DNA of 64,000 nt from Guillardia theta CCMP2712 (Eukaryota; Cryptophyceae; Pyrenomonadales; Geminigeraceae), in contig NW_005434635.1 in the NCBI RefSeq assembly GCF_000315625.1, positions 420,318-484,317 on the forward strand, read 5' to 3'. Position numbers and translations under genes: made by a program. The first letter of the stretch is position 1. Every line of letters starts with the position of its first letter. The notes beneath the pieces are model-generated. The model was given only the letters and a program-made list of their open reading frames with translations, was not told where the DNA came from and made no database searches. Positions 51,258 through 62,601 of the stretch are shown here, piece by piece.

Positions 51258-51348
51258 ATGAGCGCGCTGAGGGAGAAACAAGATATGTCTCAATACAACT
51301 GATTTAGATGAATGCTGATATCTCTTCCACCAACAGTTTACGAGCTTC

Positions 51349-51790
51349 TTAGTACCAGCTGTAGGAGTAATGAGGAGATCCATAGCTCGCAGCAGAGTAT
51401 CCGTCAGCAATGGGAGTCTCTCCTCCGCTGAAGCTGGTAGTGCCAGACCCTCCGGCATAACGGGTGTCAATGTTGGTCCAGGACTGCCTCCACGGCTGGC
51501 TTGACCTGAAGTGGATGATCAGCATAGGCCGACAAGGCCGAAAGAAAGAAATGATGGGAAGACTTACGGGGAGTTGTAGCTGTCTACAATCCAGAAGCCG
51601 TACTGGCCTAGACAACGTGTCATTCACAAGTGATTATCGAACAGAGCAGGTCATAGTCATACTAGGAGTTCCATCAAAGGTGGTCCCATCCTCACGAGTG
51701 AAGGAGGAGGAGAGGAGAGGAGCGAGTGGCACGATCTTGAACAGCATTTCCTTGACTTTTACAACCTTTCGCGAACAGGCAATATTGATC
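51349..51790 (-). CDS. C-terminal exons of an unidentified gene
   Basis: Exons 51505-51349 and 51603-51564, plus likely ones near 51661-51692 and 51736-51768, join in phase. They read VKVKEMLFKI, DGTTFDGTPS, QYGFWIVDSYNSP, WRQSWTNIDTRYAGG and a Gly/Ser/Tyr-rich tail ending SYSWY before TAA. No family recognised. No convincing 5' end is visible before the satellite that starts at 52207, so the gene may be truncated or its first exons missed. It converges on the helicase gene with a gap of about 90 bp. Confidence 0.4.
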
Positions 51791-52206
51791 ACATTCCCCG
51801 AACTCTTTAAAAACCAATTTAACGGACATCGTATTGACATTTGCAACCAGTACCTTTGTTTGTATCAGATATCTACAAATAATTGGGATCTGGTTGAAAA
51901 CTAAACTTGTTGCAGTACTTCGGTTTGTTAACTTCGAGCGACAGATGTACCAGCTTACTTTTTCCTCCAATTTTTAAAAGAGGTTCAACTTCTTTTCTCC
52001 GTGACTTCTTTTTTGTTGAAAAACTGAAAAAAAAGCACGGGCCAACCCCAGCATTTTACAGTTATTGAGGCACCGGTGAACTTCCCGGGCCTCGGTGGCC
52101 GGGCCCGGCCCGCGTGACTGAGGACCGAAGACCTGGTTCGCCTCAACCTAAACGATGATGAACTAAACTGCGTGCCGGGGACATGCCCAGCGAAGGACAG
52201 TCCAGG
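51791..52206. other. AT-rich then GC-rich boundary before the satellite
   Basis: AT-rich to about 52050, then a short GC-rich island (GGCCGGGCCCGGCCCGCG, about 52093-52112). The single-copy sequence stops abruptly at the satellite. Confidence 0.5.
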
Positions 52207-54432
52207 ACCAGTGCTTGAGAAGCTAGCAACCAGTGCTCGAGAAGCTAGCAACCAGTGCTTGAGAAGCTAGCAACCAGTGCTTGAGAAGCTAGCAACCAGT
52301 GCTTGAGAAGCTAGCAACCAGTGATTGAGAGGCTAGCAACCAGTGATTGAGAAGCTAGCAACCAGTGCTTGAGAAGCTAGCAACCAGTGATTGAGAAGCT
52401 AGCAACCAGTGCTTGAGAAGCTAGCAACCAGTGATTGAGAAGCTAGCAACCAGTGCTTGAGAGGCTAGCAACCAGTGATTGAGAAGCTAGCAACCAGTGC
52501 TTGAGAAGCTAGCAACCAGTGCTTGAGAAGCTAGCAACCAGTGCTTGAGAAGCAGGCACTCCTGACTGAGAAGCTAGCAACCAGTGATTGAGAAGCTAGC
52601 AACCAGTGCTTGAGAAGCTAGCAACCAGTGCTTGAGAAGCTAGCAACCAGTGCTTGAGAAGCTAGCAACCAGTGCTTGAGAAGCTAGCAACCAGTGCTTG
52701 AGAAGCTAGCAACCAGTGATTGAGAAGCTAGCAACCAGTGCTTGAGAAGCTAGCAACCAGTGCTTGAGAAGCTAGCAACCAGTGCTTGAGAAGCTAGCAA
52801 CCAGTGCTTGAGAAGCTAGCAACCAGTGATTGAGAAGCTAGCAACCAGTGCTTGAGAAGCTAGCAACCAGTGATTGAGAAGCTAGCAACCAGTGCTTGAG
52901 AAGCTAGCAACCAGTGCTTGAGAAGCTAGCAACCAGTGCTTGAGAAGCAGGCAACCAGTGCTTGAGAAGCAAGCTACCAGTGCTTGAGAAGCTAGCAACC
53001 AGTGCTTGAGAAGCTAGCAACCAGTGCTTGAGAGGCTAGCAACCAGTGATTGAGAAGCTAGCAACCAGTGCTTGAGAAGCTAGCAACCAGTGCTTGAGAA
53101 GCTAGCAACCAGTGCTTGAGAAGCTAGCAACCAGTGCTTGAGAAGCAAGCAACCAGTGCTTGAGAAGCTAGCTACCAGTGATTGAGAAGCTAGCAACCAG
53201 TGCTTGAGAAGCTAGCAACCAGTGCTTGAGAAGCTAGCAACCAGTGCTTGAGAAGCAAGCAACCAGTGCTTGAGAAGCTAGCAACCAGTGCTTGAGAAGC
53301 TAGCAACCAGTGATTGAGAAGCTAGCAACCAGTGATTGAGAAGCTAGCAACCAGTGCTTGAGAAGCTAGCAACCAGTGCTTGAGAGGCTAGCAACCAGTG
53401 CTTGAGAGGCTAGCAACCAGTGATTGAGAAGCAAGCAACCAGTGCTTGAGAAGCTAGCAACCAGTGCTTGAGAAGCTAGCAACCAGTGATTGAGAAGCTA
53501 GCAACCAGTGCTTGAGAAGCTAGCAACCAGTGATTGAGAAGCTAGCAACCAGTGCTTGAGAAGCTAGCAACCAGTGATTGAGAAGCTAGCAACCAGTGCT
53601 TGAGAAGCTAGCAACCAGTGCTTGAGAAGCTAGCAACCAGTGATTGAGAAGCTAGCAACCAGTGATTGAGAAGCTAGCAACCAGTGCTTGAGAAGCTAGC
53701 AACCAGTGCTTGAGAAGCAAGCAACCAGTGATTGAGAAGCTAGCAACCAGTGCTTGAGAAGCTAGCAACCAGTGATTGAGAAGCTAGCAACCAGTGCTTG
53801 AGAGAGCTAGCAACCAGTGCTTGAGAAGCTAGCAACCAGTGCTTGAGAAGCAAGCAACCAGTGCTTGAGAAGCTAGCAACCAGTGCTTGAGAAGCAAGCA
53901 ACCAGTGCTTGAGAAGCTAGCAACCAGTGCTTGAGAAGCTAGCAACCAGTGATTGAGAAGCTAGCAACCAGTGCTTGAGAGGCTAGCAACCAGTGCTTGA
54001 GAAGCTAGCAACCAGTGCTTGAGAAGCTAGCAACCAGTGCTTGAGAAGCTAGCTACCAGTGCTTGAGAAGCTAGCAACCAGTGCTTGAGAAGCTAGCAAC
54101 CAGTGCTTGAGAAGCTAGCAACCAGTGATTGAGAAGCTAGCAACCAGTGATTGAGAAGCTAGCAACCAGTGCTTGAGAAGCTAGCAACCAGTGCTTGAGA
54201 AGCAAGCAACCAGTGCTTGAGAAGCTAGCAACCAGTGCTTGAGAAGCTAGCAACCAGTGATTGAGAAGCTAGCAACCAGTGCTTGAGAGGCTAGCAACCA
54301 GTGCTTGAGAAGCTAGCAACCAGTGCTTGAGAAGCTAGCAACCAGTGCTTGAGAAGCTAGCTACCAGTGCTTGAGAAGCTAGCAACCAGTGATTGAGAAG
54401 CAAGCAACCAGTGCTTGAGAAGCTAGCAACCA
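52207..54432. repeat. 22-bp satellite array, about 101 copies
   Basis: Head-to-tail 22-bp units with the core CTTGAGAAGCTAGCAACC. Nearly all variation is at three places: CTTGAG or ATTGAG; GAAGC or GAGGC; CTAGC or CAAGC. One aberrant patch (GCAGGCACTCCTGAC) interrupts it near 52551 and one unit near 53804 has an extra AG. A 22-bp unit shifts frame each copy and places TAG and TGA in every frame, so it is non-coding. Each standard unit has a GCTAGC palindrome. Confidence 0.97.
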
Positions 54433-54489
54433 AGTCAAGGCGGGTGGGATACGAGGAAAGCTGAACGAGAAGGTAGAGACATAGACATT

Positions 54490-54490
<1 letters not shown>

Positions 54491-54526
<36 letters not shown>

Positions 54527-54531
54527 ACAAA
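54491..54531. repeat. (GGCA)n tetranucleotide run
   Basis: About nine CAGG/GGCA units shortly after the satellite, followed by CAGACAAAGACAGAGAC. Confidence 0.85.
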
Positions 54532-54702
54532 GACAGAGACGCAGGGATGGTTTCTTGAGTTAAGTTTTCAGATGAAGGTGTGAGGAGGAAACAATTGTGT
54601 GAAGGTCCTTGCTAAATCTCTCTCCATCTGAGTGTTGCTTGCTCAGCACAGATTGTTTTGCGCGCACATGACCTAAGATAAGTATCTTGGTTGCCGATTG
54701 CT

Positions 54703-57700
54703 ATGTCAGGGCAGGAGCGGAACGTATCGGCAATGCATGAGGGCGAGGGAGACGCTCGGGGAAAACCTCGCATGCGAGCCTACGTGTGGTGGTATAAAAG
54801 AGCCCTGCAGACTTTGAGGAGCTCGTCAGGGGTCGCCTCTTCTGCCTTCACCAGTGTTGTTGCCCTCACAGCTTCTGTTCTGGTTGCGATTTTTCTGTAT
54901 GCAAAGCCTGCGATCTTGAGCAATGGGCTGCTTTCGGTATAGAGGTCGATCGATCTCCTCCAATCGCTGATGCTCTGACAGAACTCTTCCGATGCATACA
55001 TCGGGCAAGTCGCTTCCTCTGCTCAGTGCCGACGGTTCGTCAACTTAACCGAGCATGTGGATTCCATGCTACTTGCTGCACACTTTCTACTTTATAGCCA
55101 GCGGGTCGAAGGTTTCTTCATCCCCCAATACAACATGGAAGATCGCGTTGCTCCTGTTCGTGATCGCTGCCTTGAGATCAAGCAGTGACGTTTGTACTTG
55201 TGTGATTTCAGGATGTGCAAGAAGACGAGGTAGAGCAAAGTAACGTGCTCTTGACGTTGTCTCAATTCTATCGCGAGGTTTCTCGTTTGCTGCCTTTCCC
55301 TCCTCACTTCTCTCGATCTGCAGGTGCGGAGAAGACCTGACAAGTTTCCTGTCGGGCTGCAGACGAGAATCCATGAGGCGTTTCTCCACAGCTTCTCCTT
55401 CTGGGAAGCGTGAGAGCTCGTGGGACGCTGGACCAGCGCTGATGACGTGGCAGACACTCGCGGTCGACCAAGTCAGGCGTGAGATACATCATGTGAGCAC
55501 CGGCACATGGCGGACCCGCCTCGTCGCCCCTGACGCGCTGGTTCCTCCAGCTACCCGCGGGCTCAGATCGGTCGGCTCGAGACTCTCAGTCAGGTGAAGC
55601 AGCTGGCGACTCGCTGGCCCTGACCCTCCCAAGGTGATTCTCTCTCTCCTCCACTTCCACCGAAGTCTCGATGCCGGCGCGTGAGTCAAAATCTCTTGTG
55701 TCTCTTCCTGCATGCCCATCATGGACGTTGCAAGGCTGCCGAGGGGAGTCGGGTTGAACGCTCCCTCCTTCGCTCAGACGAGTCAAGGCTGGCGAGTGAA
55801 GCGAGCGGTGCGTGCTACCCGCTGAGTGCCGCTCCTGAGTGCCGCACAGCTCGACGACTACTCGGAGTACTTCCTTCGCCTGCGATTGAGCTCCGGTCGC
55901 TTCGTGCGGACACTTGAAGGTCTGTGAGGAGAGAGAAGTGGAATGGAGATGAGATGGGAAGGAACGGGGGAGAGAGGGGAGGGGAGAGAAGGAAGCAGGA
56001 GAGGCGCAGAGGTGTCAAGGAGAGGGGACGGAGCAGCGGGATCTTGACGAGCAAGCAAGGGAATGGCAGGCCCCGCAAGCAGCACAAGCTGAAGATGCAT
56101 GAGGCTTCGTCGGAGGGGGCAGCTCTTCTTGCTATGGTGAGGAGGCAAGGGGAGACGGGGTGACTGAGGAAGCTTTAGATCTCCCTTGCCAAGTACTACA
56201 GGAGGGGAGACCTGTGGCACAAGATCGGAGAAAGCACCCGGGCGATGCTGGACGCTTATGCTGCTTCCTCTGACGTCGAGGAGGATGGAAAACGATCGGA
56301 CCTGAGGGACTTCTATGAGGTTGAACGTCCACCCCCCCTTCGTCCTCTCTCTCTTCCCCTCCCATTCACCATCCTTCCCCATCTTCTCCTTCCAAGGTTT
56401 CCTCCTCCCTTGACCCTTTCCCTGTCTTCCTTTCGAGGGGTTTACACTGACCGCTTGCTGGCATGCAGCATGGTGCGCTAGCGCTCATGGAGATCGCGGA
56501 CTCGATCGATCCTGTCGGGGGGCAGCGAGCAGAGGGTGACCTGCCGGAGGTAGCAGCGAGAGGGCTGCTGGAGATGAGCATCAAGATTGCTTCAAGTTTG
56601 TCGGGGGAAGGAGGAGGAAAGAAGCAATCAGAAGATCAGGAGAACTGGTCTCGAATACCCTCGATTCTCCTCCTCCTCATCATCATCATCACCACCACCA
56701 CCACCACCACTACCATCATCATCATCATCATCATCATCAACAACAACAACAAGAACAACATCAACATCAACATCAACATCAACAACCATGTTCACAATGA
56801 TCAGTTGTCCTCCTGGCACTCTGCTGCCTCTCTCCCCCAACCATGGACATCCCACTGACAGGTCGCTCACTTGTGCCCCCTAAGGCGTCTCGCTCCTGGC
56901 TTGGCTGCGGCTGCTCGACTTGCGGCAGTGAAATCGCGAGGAGGAGAGGAAGACCTGGAAGCTGAGCTGACACTTCAATTCCTCTGCCTCACTAGGAGGA
57001 TGCTCACTGCAATGAGCAAGCTGCAGGTAGAATGCTCCTCTCTTTGCTTTCCTCCTCCCTTCTCCCTCCTCTTCTTCCATCCTTTCCTCCTCCTCCTCCT
57101 CCCTTCTCCCTCCTCTTCTTCCATCCTTTCCTCCTCCTCCTCCTCCCTCTCCTTCCTCTCTCTTCTCTCACCCTCCTCCCTCTTCTTCTTCCCTCCCTTC
57201 CTCTTCCCTTCCCCCTTACTGGCTATCAAGGTCGGAGGATTGCTGGCAGACCCTGCCTCGGCACAGAGTACTAAGAACAAGATGATGCGAGGACTTCGAG
57301 GTATCAGATTGAGGAAAAGGAGGAGGAGGAGGGAGAGAAGGAGGGGGAGGAGGAGGAAGGGGAGGAGGTTGATTTTCTGGCAGGAGCTCCATCTTTCAAC
57401 CTCACCAAGTGTATTGGGCATGTGCAGAAAAATCTTGTAGGAAGCATCAAGGGAAAGAAGGAGAAGATGAAGGTCGATGACAGGAGAGAGAGGGAAGGGA
57501 AGAGGGAAGGGTCACAGGGAGGAGAGAGGAGGATGAGAACGAGGAGGAAAAGAACTTGGTTGAGGGGTGAGGAGCTGATATGTTGAAGCAGAAGGAAAGA
57601 GATGAGAAGGAGATGGCGCGTGCGAAGGCGAGGCTGATTGAAGTGAAACCTGGGGAACCAATCTCAATCGCTGAGATGATTCAGAGATCCAAAGTCAGAC

Positions 57701-58887
57701 CCATGACTCAACTTTCTTCCCGCCTCGCTCCTCTCTCTTCTCTCTCCCCCTGTCCCACCCTCCTCCCCTAGTCTCCTCTCCTCTCCTCTTTCACCGTCGC
57801 TCTCCTCGCCTTCCTCCTCTCTTTACTCACTCCCCCCTCTCGTCTCTTGTCCTTCCTCTCCTTTTCCTCCCCTCCTATCACTCCTCTCCTCTCTTACCAT
57901 CTCTTTTCACAATTGCATCAACCTCCTCCTCCCCCCTGATGAAATTTCCAGAATCTTTCCAACGAGCAAGAGGAACAGACGTTGACTGAGTGCGACAGAG
58001 CCATGCATGCCCATCAGAGGTTCCTCCTCCTCCTCCTCCTCCTCCTCCTCCTCCTCCTCCTCCTCTTCTTCCTCCTCCTCCTTGACCACCTCCTCATCTT
58101 GCCTCTTCCGCAGGTGCACCAACGACAACCCGGTGGGCAAGCAAGGGTTCATGGCCTGCTGCAGGTGTTCTTCTCCTCACCCTTCCCTTCCTCCCTCGCA
58201 CCCTATTCCCTTCTTTCACACTCTATTCCCTGCCTCCCACTCGCCTCGCCCCCTCTCACCTCCTTTCCTCCCTTCTCTCCAGCGTTGCTCTCTCCTCTCC
58301 TCTTCTCCATACTTGTCATCCTCTCCTCTCCCTCCTCCCCTCTTCTCCCTCATCTTCGTGCTCCATTTTCCTCCCTTCTCCTGCTCCTCCTCAGTTTCTC
58401 CTCCAGACAGCTTAGCGGATATCTGTTCTCCTGCGTCGAAGACTACAACAACCTTCCCAATCACCTCCGCACCCTCTACGTCCCTTCCTATACCCACTAC
58501 TGCGTCCCTGACGGCCATAGCCCTCTGCCCAAGGGTGAGGAGCGTTGAGCGAGGAGAGGGGCAGGGAGGCGGAATGCAGGAGCGAAGGAGGGGAGGAGAA
58601 CGGGATGGGAGAGTTAGGGACAGGGGAGGCGAGACAGAGGGCAGAAGGTTGGGTGTGGGAGCTTGACATATGTCTCAGGGTTCGGCCAGCAGGACCATCC
58701 TCCTCGCGAGAGCGAGTTCGAGCACAGGAAGGTCAGGGCAGAGCTGGACTCGTGCGACCTCGCTGCTATGGGAGGGATCCCGTCAGAGGGCGGCGGGTCG
58801 ACCCTCCACTTGGCTTCCACTGCTCGAGCCCTTCGCGCCTGGCAAGCCTCTCTTGAGTTTCTCCTCCCGCAAGACCTAAGGGGCTAG
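54703..58887 (+). CDS. Large single-pass membrane protein, unidentified
   Basis: Start at ATG 54703. Exon 1 (54703-54936) encodes a basic N-terminus and one membrane helix (about residues 49-67, SVVALTASVLVAIFLYAKP), a type II signal-anchor. About fifteen further exons run to a TAG at 58887; clear ones include 54982 onward (SSDAYIGQVASSAQCRRFVN... MLLAAHFLLYSQRVEGFFIPQYN), LDDYSEYFLRLRLSSGRFVRTLE (about 55852-55919), ISLAKYYRRGDLWHKIGESTRAMLDAY (56178-56321), HGALALMEIADSID (56469 on), a Cys pair CTNDNPVGKQGFMACC (58115-58163) and YLFSCVEDYNNLPNHLRTLYVPSYTHYC (about 58420-58502). It ends LEFLLPQDLRG. Conserved-looking Tyr, Trp and Cys suggest a folded lumenal domain. I do not recognise the family; a Golgi or ER enzyme is possible from topology alone. 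Several internal junctions are unresolved. Confidence 0.55.
58022..58084. repeat. (CTC)n array in an intron
   Basis: CTC triplets within the intron before the exon encoding CTNDNPVGKQG. A similar CAT/CAC array lies at about 56680-56740 in the same gene. Confidence 0.9.
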
Positions 58888-59041
58888 CTCCTCCCGCAAG
58901 ACCTAAGGGGCTAGCGCGGCGACGTCGAAGCTCCTGGCCTCCTCTAGTTAACGTGACGTATAGTACAGACATCGATGATAAGACTGTCCGGTGCCTCCGT
59001 CCTCAGTCTCCAGTCATGCACTCTTGCTTAATGACAACAAG

Positions 59042-59262
59042 CCCATCGATCGCCGAGGTAGCGACGAGGCCTCGATGGAGATCGGCTGGCAGGCTGCGGG
59101 TCGACCACGGGCCGGCAGTGTCCGGGCGCAGGCTGAGCAAGAGCGGACAGGCTGGCGGCGCTTGTGAAGGCTCCGCCAAGAGCTGCGCCCGGCGATGCGC
59201 GTGCGGGCATGCAGGAGCTGCCAGGGCTGCTGAGCACGGGGTCACTCATGCCTAAAGCCAAG
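59042..59262. repeat. Dispersed element, truncated copy D
   Basis: About 220 bp matching an internal part of the element (from CGATCGCCGAGGTAGCGACG to CATGCCTAAAGCCA; compare 42555-42768). Immediately before it the sequence CCTCCCGCAAGACCTAAGG is directly repeated (58862 and 58891). Confidence 0.85.
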
Positions 59263-59305
59263 GAATATCTTGATGATTATGTGAACAACCTTGAAGCGAA
59301 CGCTG

Positions 59306-61008
59306 CGCTTGCCATGCTCTGCTCACATGATGATCTAATCTTTCATCGATACGCACACCGATCGAGCAGTCCTCCATGCCCTCTTGCAACCTGATGTACG
59401 ACAGTCTACTGCTGCCGGCTAGGACATAAACCTATTCCCCAACAGATGCCGCGCACTGTGTACGGTATAAGTCTTTGGTCTGGTGTACCAAACTTTGAGA
59501 AGGGCTAGGGATCTTGATACTGTATATTCGAGCCAACAAGGACATCATAAGACTGTAGAGTAGAATATTGCAGAGCAAATAAAACAACGAACCAAAAAAA
59601 AAAAAAAACAGAAAACGATGATCCAACACCAATCCAGCAAAAACAACTCAAGCTTTACCAGGAGCGATACAACATTCTCCCTCATGTCTATACCTCTGAC
59701 TCGCACCTGCCCGACAACTCAGTCTCTCCTTCCATCCCTCACGCTCGTACCTGACTCCCCTCCTCCCTCCCTCTACTCTCCGCTCGTCACCTTGGCCCAC
59801 GTGTCTCCGTTCCTGCCGACATGCTCAGCCATCTACCGCTCAAGCCCCGTCGGCTGCCGTCGAGATCCGCTCAACGCGTCTCACCAGATGTCCCGTATCG
59901 TCTTCTGACTCACTCCGTACTGCTTGGCGAGCTCGATCGACAGCCTCGTGCTCGTTCCTCGCTTCTGCGGGGGTCCTGCATCAGCTCCGCACAGAGCACG
60001 CGAGACGAGCTACCGCGTGGGCCTCCGGTCTCTGGAGGAAGATGTGCTTGGCCTGCACAACCGGCTCTCACGCCTGCGCTCCCCCCCAGCACAGCTCTGA
60101 CAGACCTCGACCTCCGTCAGGGCGATCTTCCAAGGCTTCCTTCGCTTGGACTGCTCTGCTTGCTGTCCCAGCCTGGGGCTGCTGACTCGCAGCGCTTGGT
60201 CGAGCTGGTGACGCCTCATGGCTTCCGCGGCCTCTTCGCCGGATCGGACTGTGCTACGCTGCTCCTCGCGCTGCCCGTCGATCGCCGAGGTAGCGACGAG
60301 GCCTCGATGGAGATCGGCTGGCAGGCTGCGGGTCGACCACGGGCCGGCAGTGTCCGGGTGCAGGCTGAGCAAGAGCGGACAGGCTGGCGGCGCTTGTGAA
60401 GGCTCCGCCAAGAGCTGCGCCCGGCGATGCGCGTGCGGGCATGCAGGAGCTGCCAGGGCTGCTGAGCACGGGGTCACTCATGCCTAAAGCCATGTCACCA
60501 GATCAAGCATGTCGCTCACCCTGCTCAGCATGGCCGCTTCCTCCGAGAGGCACCGAGCCGCCGCCGGGATGCTTGTTGTCCTGCGCGATGCTCACGAGCC
60601 AGACGGCGCATGGCTGCTGCACGGCGTGACTCAAGGCAGGAATGAGCATCAGCGGGGTAGGACGAAGCGGGATAGGAACCAGCGGCATGCGAGGCTGTGG
60701 GTCCGGGGCGGTCTGTTGCATGCTATGCGCCATGGGCGCTGGGGCCGGGAGAGACACACGAGGCAGGCAATCAAGACCTCACGAGGACGCAGCCAAGGCG
60801 AGCACGAGCGAGCGAGACCGAGAGAGATCAAGAGAGACTCGAAGAATAGACCGAGACGACTACAGCCACGCAAGACCACCGCACGGTGACGACCAAGATG
60901 CGATCACCAAAGGTCTTGAGCGCAGAGCCTGGGCGGAGAGAGAGGAGAGGCTGCGGGCACGAGCAAGTCAGGGAGGGAGGGGAGGGGGTAGAAGGAGCCA
61001 ACATGGGG
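59306..61008. repeat. Dispersed element, copy C, with 5' extension
   Basis: A 330-bp extension (59306-59627, matching 44398-44724) plus the 1.4-kb element. It ends in GGAGCCAACATGGGG, where copies A and B read on differently, marking the element's 3' boundary. Confidence 0.85.
59881..59967 (-). pseudogene. Decayed helix-turn-helix frame in element copy C
   Basis: Same remnant (LAKQYGVSQKTIRDIW, then TGA) on the minus strand as in copies A and B. Confidence 0.5.
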
Positions 61009-61199
61009 AGCACGAAGAAGGCGTATGGACATGGACTCACGAGCAGGAGGGAGGGAGGACGAGAAGTTGTCAGTGACGCATGGCCTCGGAAGTTTACAGG
61101 ATGAACACGCGGAGGAATTTTTAAAGGGACCAGAAGAGTAATAATTGTTGAAAGTACAAAAATGGATCTCAAAAAAAAAAACTCTGCATGCGCATCTGC

Positions 61200-61241
61200 T
61201 GTCTGTCTGTCTGTCTGTCTTTCTGTCTGTCTGTCTGTCTT

Positions 61242-61286
<45 letters not shown>

Positions 61287-61316
61287 TTGTCTGTCTGTTT
61301 GTCTGTCTGTTTGTCT
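61200..61316. repeat. (GTCT)n tetranucleotide array
   Basis: About 29 GTCT units with scattered TTCT and GTTT variants. Frames reading CLSVCLSV across it are artefacts. Confidence 0.95.
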
Positions 61317-61409
61317 ACCAGGGCTTCTGCCCGGCAGTTCCCCACCGATATTGACTCACAGGACCGACCCTGATCACCCTGATCACGGCGGCTGACCAGC
61401 GGAACCCGA

Positions 61410-61935
61410 CATCACAGCTAGCTGGAGATGTTTACAACACCGGACGACCCCGATGGTGTCCGGGCCACCGCCAGTAGTAACGAGGACTCGAATTTGACCG
61501 ACGCGGTCGAGCCATTGGTAATCTTGACGAGGGAGGGGGTAGGGTACTCTGACAAAAAGCCCGCCAAAAGCAAAGTTTGTGGGAAGGCAGACAGAAATGT
61601 CGCCAAGACGCTTCTTGGCTCCTCAAGCTCATCAGCTCCTTCCTCTCAATCACTCCCCATCCTTCCAAGTATCAGCCCTCTCACACAATCCTCTCTCTCT
61701 CCTTCCGCCTCCCAGGAAGGTCGTGGACGTCCCTCCCGCACTCCAAGGGATTTTCAAGCACGTCTTCGACTTCGACGCTTTCAACGACATGCAGGTACAC
61801 ATGCTGCAGCGATGAATGGTCAAGGCCTCCCTCAATCTTTCCATGTAGAGCCAAATGCTCGCATGATAGAGTCCCTCTTTCAGATCAAATGATCGCCTTA
61901 GGACGGTCTTCGAGATACCAGTGTGTCTTCCTTTA
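61410..61935 (+). pseudogene. Duplicated 5' fragment of the HFM1-like gene
   Basis: From about 61550 to 61880 the sequence is nearly identical to 46920-47250, covering the first helicase exon (FKHVFDFDAFNDMQ), the donor and intron, and the start of exon 2 (AGCCAAATGCTC). It then degenerates before the Walker A codons. Upstream, ATG 61428 opens MFTTPDDPDGVRATASSNED, a Ser-rich frame whose counterpart at 46844 is disrupted by indels. Only about 100 codons of helicase-related sequence remain, so it is a non-functional fragment. Confidence 0.75.
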
Positions 61936-62601
61936 GTGTGAGGAGAGACTCATACGCCCAGGCAGTGCCGGACATCACAGCTAGCATAAGCGTTTTATGG
62001 ACTAGCCCTCTTAACATTGTTTTTTCTTTTTTTTTTCAGGGCTACCGGCCGTGACACCTCAGTTGCCATCAGATGTTTACAACTGACACCGGACAAGCCC
62101 GACACTGCCAGTAGTAACGAAGATTTAGAATCGACGCGGCACGTTGTGTTGTAGTAAACGCAGCAGTGAATCTCTCTCGGTCAAATTTCTTCACTTCCTG
62201 GCCCATTACCACATGGTTCCGAATTTTTTTTTTTACCTCGGGCCGTAACACGGTTGAACAGCTGGTAGTACCCGGTGGGCCCGGACCGCCGCTTTCTTCG
62301 AGACGAAAAAATGTAGAGTGAAGCTCTACTGAGGCTTTAGTCGCCGAAGTCCGATCGGACCGTTACTATGGATGATATAACTTAGTGGGGATCATGAGAG
62401 GTGGCCCGGGCTGAGCAGGGCTGAGCACTGCAGGGGCTAACAGAGCCTCGGGGGCCCGGCGCCTCGGAGGGGCTCATGGGCCCCCGGGTGCAGTGCCAGG
62501 GGCCAAGGCCTGGGTGGGGGCCGGGCGCTAGGCTAACTGCTGGCTAACTGAAAAGGAAACTGAAACCATGTGGGGATGAGGGGTCACTGGAAACCCACAC
62601 C
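61936..62601. other. Spacer with repeated segments and GC-rich island
   Basis: 61945-62110 repeats motifs seen at 46735-46900 (CACAGCTAGCATAAGCG, GGACTAGCCCTC, a T-rich tract, ATGTTTACAAC, CCAGTAGTAACGAAGA). A GC-rich island (GGCCCGG, GGGCTGAGCA) spans about 62255-62540, ending 60 bp before the next start codon. Confidence 0.5.

Noticed and set aside
52207-54432. CRISPR-like array
   Set aside because: Units are contiguous 22-bp repeats without unique spacers, in a eukaryotic genome: a satellite.
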